Assembly (NCBI GenBank): GCA_964572225.1
Contig: CAZNFR010000078.1
Span: 1 to 16,870, forward strand
Direction of reading: 5' to 3'
Source: CAZNFR01 sp964572225
GTDB lineage: Bacteria; Bacteroidota; Bacteroidia; Bacteroidales; GCA-2748055
DNA: 16,870 bases
Under the pieces are notes generated by a model, which had not been told where the DNA came from, did not search any database, and saw only the letters and a list, made by a program, of their open reading frames with translations. How positions within the stretch are numbered: position 1 is the stretch's first letter; each line of letters opens with the position of its first letter. Position numbers and translations under genes: made by a program. Below, piece by piece: positions 15,530 through 16,870 of the stretch.

Positions 15530-16540
15530 ATGCTTGAGAAACTAAACAACCTCCTAAAAGAGATCAAGGAAATAGACGATGTACAAGCTCAAAAAGCCGA
15601 AGAAATCAGAATTAAATATCTGGGGAAAAAAGGAATTATCTCAGGACTTTTTGATGAATTCAGGACCATTCCCAATGAACAGAAAAGGGAAATTGGAAAA
15701 CTCCTGAACATTGTAAAAACTGAAGCTCAGGAAAAAGTTAATTATCTCAAAAAACTTTCAGCTCCGGTTGAAGAAGCTAGTACCGGGATTGATACCAGTC
15801 TCCCCGGAAAATCTCTGAAACTGGGAACAAGGCATCCTATTTCTATCGTTCGCAAGGAAATCCTTGACATATTCGCCAGACTCGGGTTTCCGGTGGCCGA
15901 AGGTCCGGAAATTGAAGACGACTGGCATGTATTCTCATCCTTAAATTTTCCTCCCGAACACCCTGCAAGGGATATGCAGGATACCTTTTTCATTGATAAG
16001 GATCCTGACATTTTATTAAGAACTCATACCTCTTCCATCCAGGTAAGGGTAATGGAGAACCAGAAACCCCCGATTCGCGTGGTCTGTCCGGGAAGGGTTT
16101 TCAGAAATGAGGCCATTTCAGCCAGAGCACATTGTATCTTTCATCAGATAGAGGGCCTATACATTGACAGGGATGTTTCCTTTGCCGATCTTCGGCAAAC
16201 CCTTTTGTATTTTGCCCGGGAAATCTTTGGACAGGATGTTGAGATCCGTTTGCGTCCATCCTTCTTTCCTTTTACCGAACCTTCTGCTGAAATGGATGTA
16301 TCCTGCCTTCTTTGCGGAGGTAAGGGCTGCAATGTTTGTAAATATACCGGTTGGTTAGAGGTCCTGGGATGTGGAATGGTCGACCCAAATGTTTTGGCTT
16401 ACAACAAAATTGATCCCAATCTCTATACTGGATACGCATTTGGTATGGGTATAGAAAGAGTGGCTATGTTGAAATACCAAGTGAGGGATCTTAGGTTGTA
16501 CTTTGAAAATGACCTTAGGTTTTTGAGGCAGTTTGGATAG
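15530..16540 (+). CDS. pheS: Phenylalanine-tRNA ligase alpha subunit
   Basis: PheS is the catalytic subunit of the alpha2-beta2 phenylalanyl-tRNA synthetase, a class II enzyme that charges tRNA-Phe. The beta subunit gene (pheT) is not in the window. The N-terminal coiled coil (about 1-80) is followed by the class II core: RHPISIVRKEILDIFARLGF, motif 2 around 184-209 (VCPGRVFRNEAIS, then HQIEGLY), FFPFTEPSAEMDVS at 245-258, and motif 3 GYAFGMGIERVAML at 301-314. Four cysteines at 259, 262, 267 and 270 (CLLCGGKGCNVC) form a zinc-ribbon-like loop found in some bacterial PheS proteins. At 336 residues the length is normal. The stop codon lies inside the first imperfect unit of the G-rich array that follows. 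Confidence 0.97.
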   Translation: MLEKLNNLLKEIKEIDDVQAQKAEEIRIKYLGKKGIISGLFDEFRTIPNEQKREIGKLLNIVKTEAQEKVNYLKKLSAPVEEASTGIDTSLPGKSLKLGTRHPISIVRKEILDIFARLGFPVAEGPEIEDDWHVFSSLNFPPEHPARDMQDTFFIDKDPDILLRTHTSSIQVRVMENQKPPIRVVCPGRVFRNEAISARAHCIFHQIEGLYIDRDVSFADLRQTLLYFAREIFGQDVEIRLRPSFFPFTEPSAEMDVSCLLCGGKGCNVCKYTGWLEVLGCGMVDPNVLAYNKIDPNLYTGYAFGMGIERVAMLKYQVRDLRLYFENDLRFLRQFG

Positions 16541-16664
16541 GAAGAATGGGGATTTGGAGATTTGGGGATTTGGGGATAGGAAGAATGGGGATAGAAAGAA
16601 TGGGGATCTGGGGATTTGGGGATAGGAAGAGTGGGGATCTGGGGATCTGGGGATTTGGGGATAT
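16535..16664 (+). repeat. G-rich two-unit tandem array downstream of pheS
   Basis: The array is built from an 8-base unit GGGGATTT or GGGGATCT and a 15-base unit GGGGATAGGAAGAAT (variants with GAAAGAAT or GAAGAGT). From 16548 the order is 8-8-8-15-15-8-8-15-8-8-8-8, one early 8-base unit being GGAGATTT, and the last unit reads GGGGATAT. Eleven runs of four G occur at 16548, 16564, 16572, 16587, 16602, 16610, 16618, 16633, 16641, 16649 and 16657. The first, damaged unit (16535-16547) contains the pheS stop codon. The G runs could form G-quadruplexes in the plus-strand DNA or in the pheS transcript. Confidence 0.9.
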
Positions 16665-16827
16665 AACCTCTAAACTCCTAAACCCCCAACCTGGACAAGC
16701 CAGAACCAAAAAGGTAAAAATAGGATTCAATTTTACCCTTCTGTGATGCTTATAGGATAAGTGATGCAGCGTTCCGTAAATAATATTTTGCCAAAAAGTG
16801 TCAAGATTTGAGTGATAAGATACTACG

Positions 16828-16852
16828 TTTTTTCAGGACAAGCCTGAAAAAA
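16828..16852. repeat. Ten-bp inverted repeat
   Basis: TTTTTTCAGG (16828-16837) and CCTGAAAAAA (16843-16852) are exact inverse complements separated by ACAAG. The T and A runs pair inside the stem, so on neither strand does a free U-tract follow the hairpin. It is therefore not a standard intrinsic terminator by itself. Confidence 0.75.
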
Positions 16853-16865
16853 AACCGCTTAGCGG
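16847..16865 (-). terminator. Terminator-like hairpin for a minus-strand gene beyond the window
   Basis: On the minus strand, CCGCTAAGCGG (CCGC and GCGG around TAA) is followed by eight Ts. The stem is only four bases long, so strength is uncertain. It would end a minus-strand transcript coming from the right of the window. Confidence 0.5.
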
Positions 16866-16870
16866 GATGA

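Larger units (their letters stand above)
16665..16870. other. Intergenic DNA after the G-rich array
   Basis: I see no supported gene here. The plus-strand frame running through the array to 16746 is most likely an artefact of the repeats. The only structures are an inverted repeat and a terminator-like hairpin near the right edge, both listed separately. Confidence 0.6.

Noticed and set aside
16546..16746. Plus-strand frame of 66 codons through the G-rich array
   Set aside because: It consists of the translated repeat (GIWGFGD-like) plus intergenic DNA, has no recognisable domain and no start signal, so it is not counted as a gene.
16828..16852. TTTTTTCAGG/CCTGAAAAAA as an intrinsic terminator
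   Set aside because: The A-T runs are part of the stem with the T run on the upstream side on both strands. A proper terminator would have the T run downstream.
1..16870. CRISPR array, tRNA or rRNA genes, DnaA-box cluster
   Set aside because: Reading the gaps on both strands showed no spaced direct repeats of CRISPR type, no cloverleaf-like sequence and no cluster of TTATCCACA-like boxes. The origin itself is not in the window, although parS suggests it is near.

Overview
The window looks like a chromosomal segment of a member of the Bacteroidota. The evidence is the gene families (DUF4292 lipoprotein, Bacteroidota-type YbeY and cyclophilin, the flippase-dut-TPR-DUF4292-LytM order), promoter candidates of the TAnnTTTG type, few Shine-Dalgarno sequences and AT-rich intergenic DNA. 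The genus cannot be fixed from the sequence. Most genes are housekeeping genes.

Layout. Positions 3-218 hold the C-terminal end of a probable transposase cut by the window edge. An AT-rich spacer with a perfect 14-bp palindrome and an inverted repeat follows. A polyprenyl diphosphate synthase gene (593-1567, +) then runs convergently into a long minus-strand block. In transcription order from the right, that block is: SDR39U1/TIGR01777-type epimerase, MOP-superfamily flippase, dut, TPR protein, DUF4292 lipoprotein, EnvC-like degenerate LytM protein, RsbW-like ATPase, ybeY, mnmG, ade, uvrC. Most neighbours overlap by a few bases or lie within about 55 bp. This suggests one or a few operons joining envelope biogenesis, nucleotide metabolism, RNA maturation and DNA repair. 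To the right, a 418-bp divergent intergenic region drives a secreted cyclophilin (14777-15424, +), followed by pheS (15530-16540, +). After pheS come a G-rich two-unit tandem array and, at the window edge, a minus-strand terminator-like hairpin.

The most notable non-coding signal is a pair of directly abutting 16-bp sites at 5077-5092 and 5093-5108. Both match the chromosomal partition site parS (ParB-binding, core CACGTG). They lie exactly between mnmG and ade, and the first codons of ade are written inside one of them. This points to an origin-proximal location and to a partition-nucleation site that also carries a translation start.

Other points worth noting are: loss of the usual metal ligands in the LytM protein; an Asp at the third metal-ligand position of YbeY; non-ATG starts of dut (GTG) and the flippase (TTG in a TTGA overlap); three exact copies of an 11-mer upstream of the cyclophilin gene; and a G-tract array that begins inside the pheS stop codon. 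I did not find a clearly new multi-gene system such as a defence island, secretion locus or CRISPR array.
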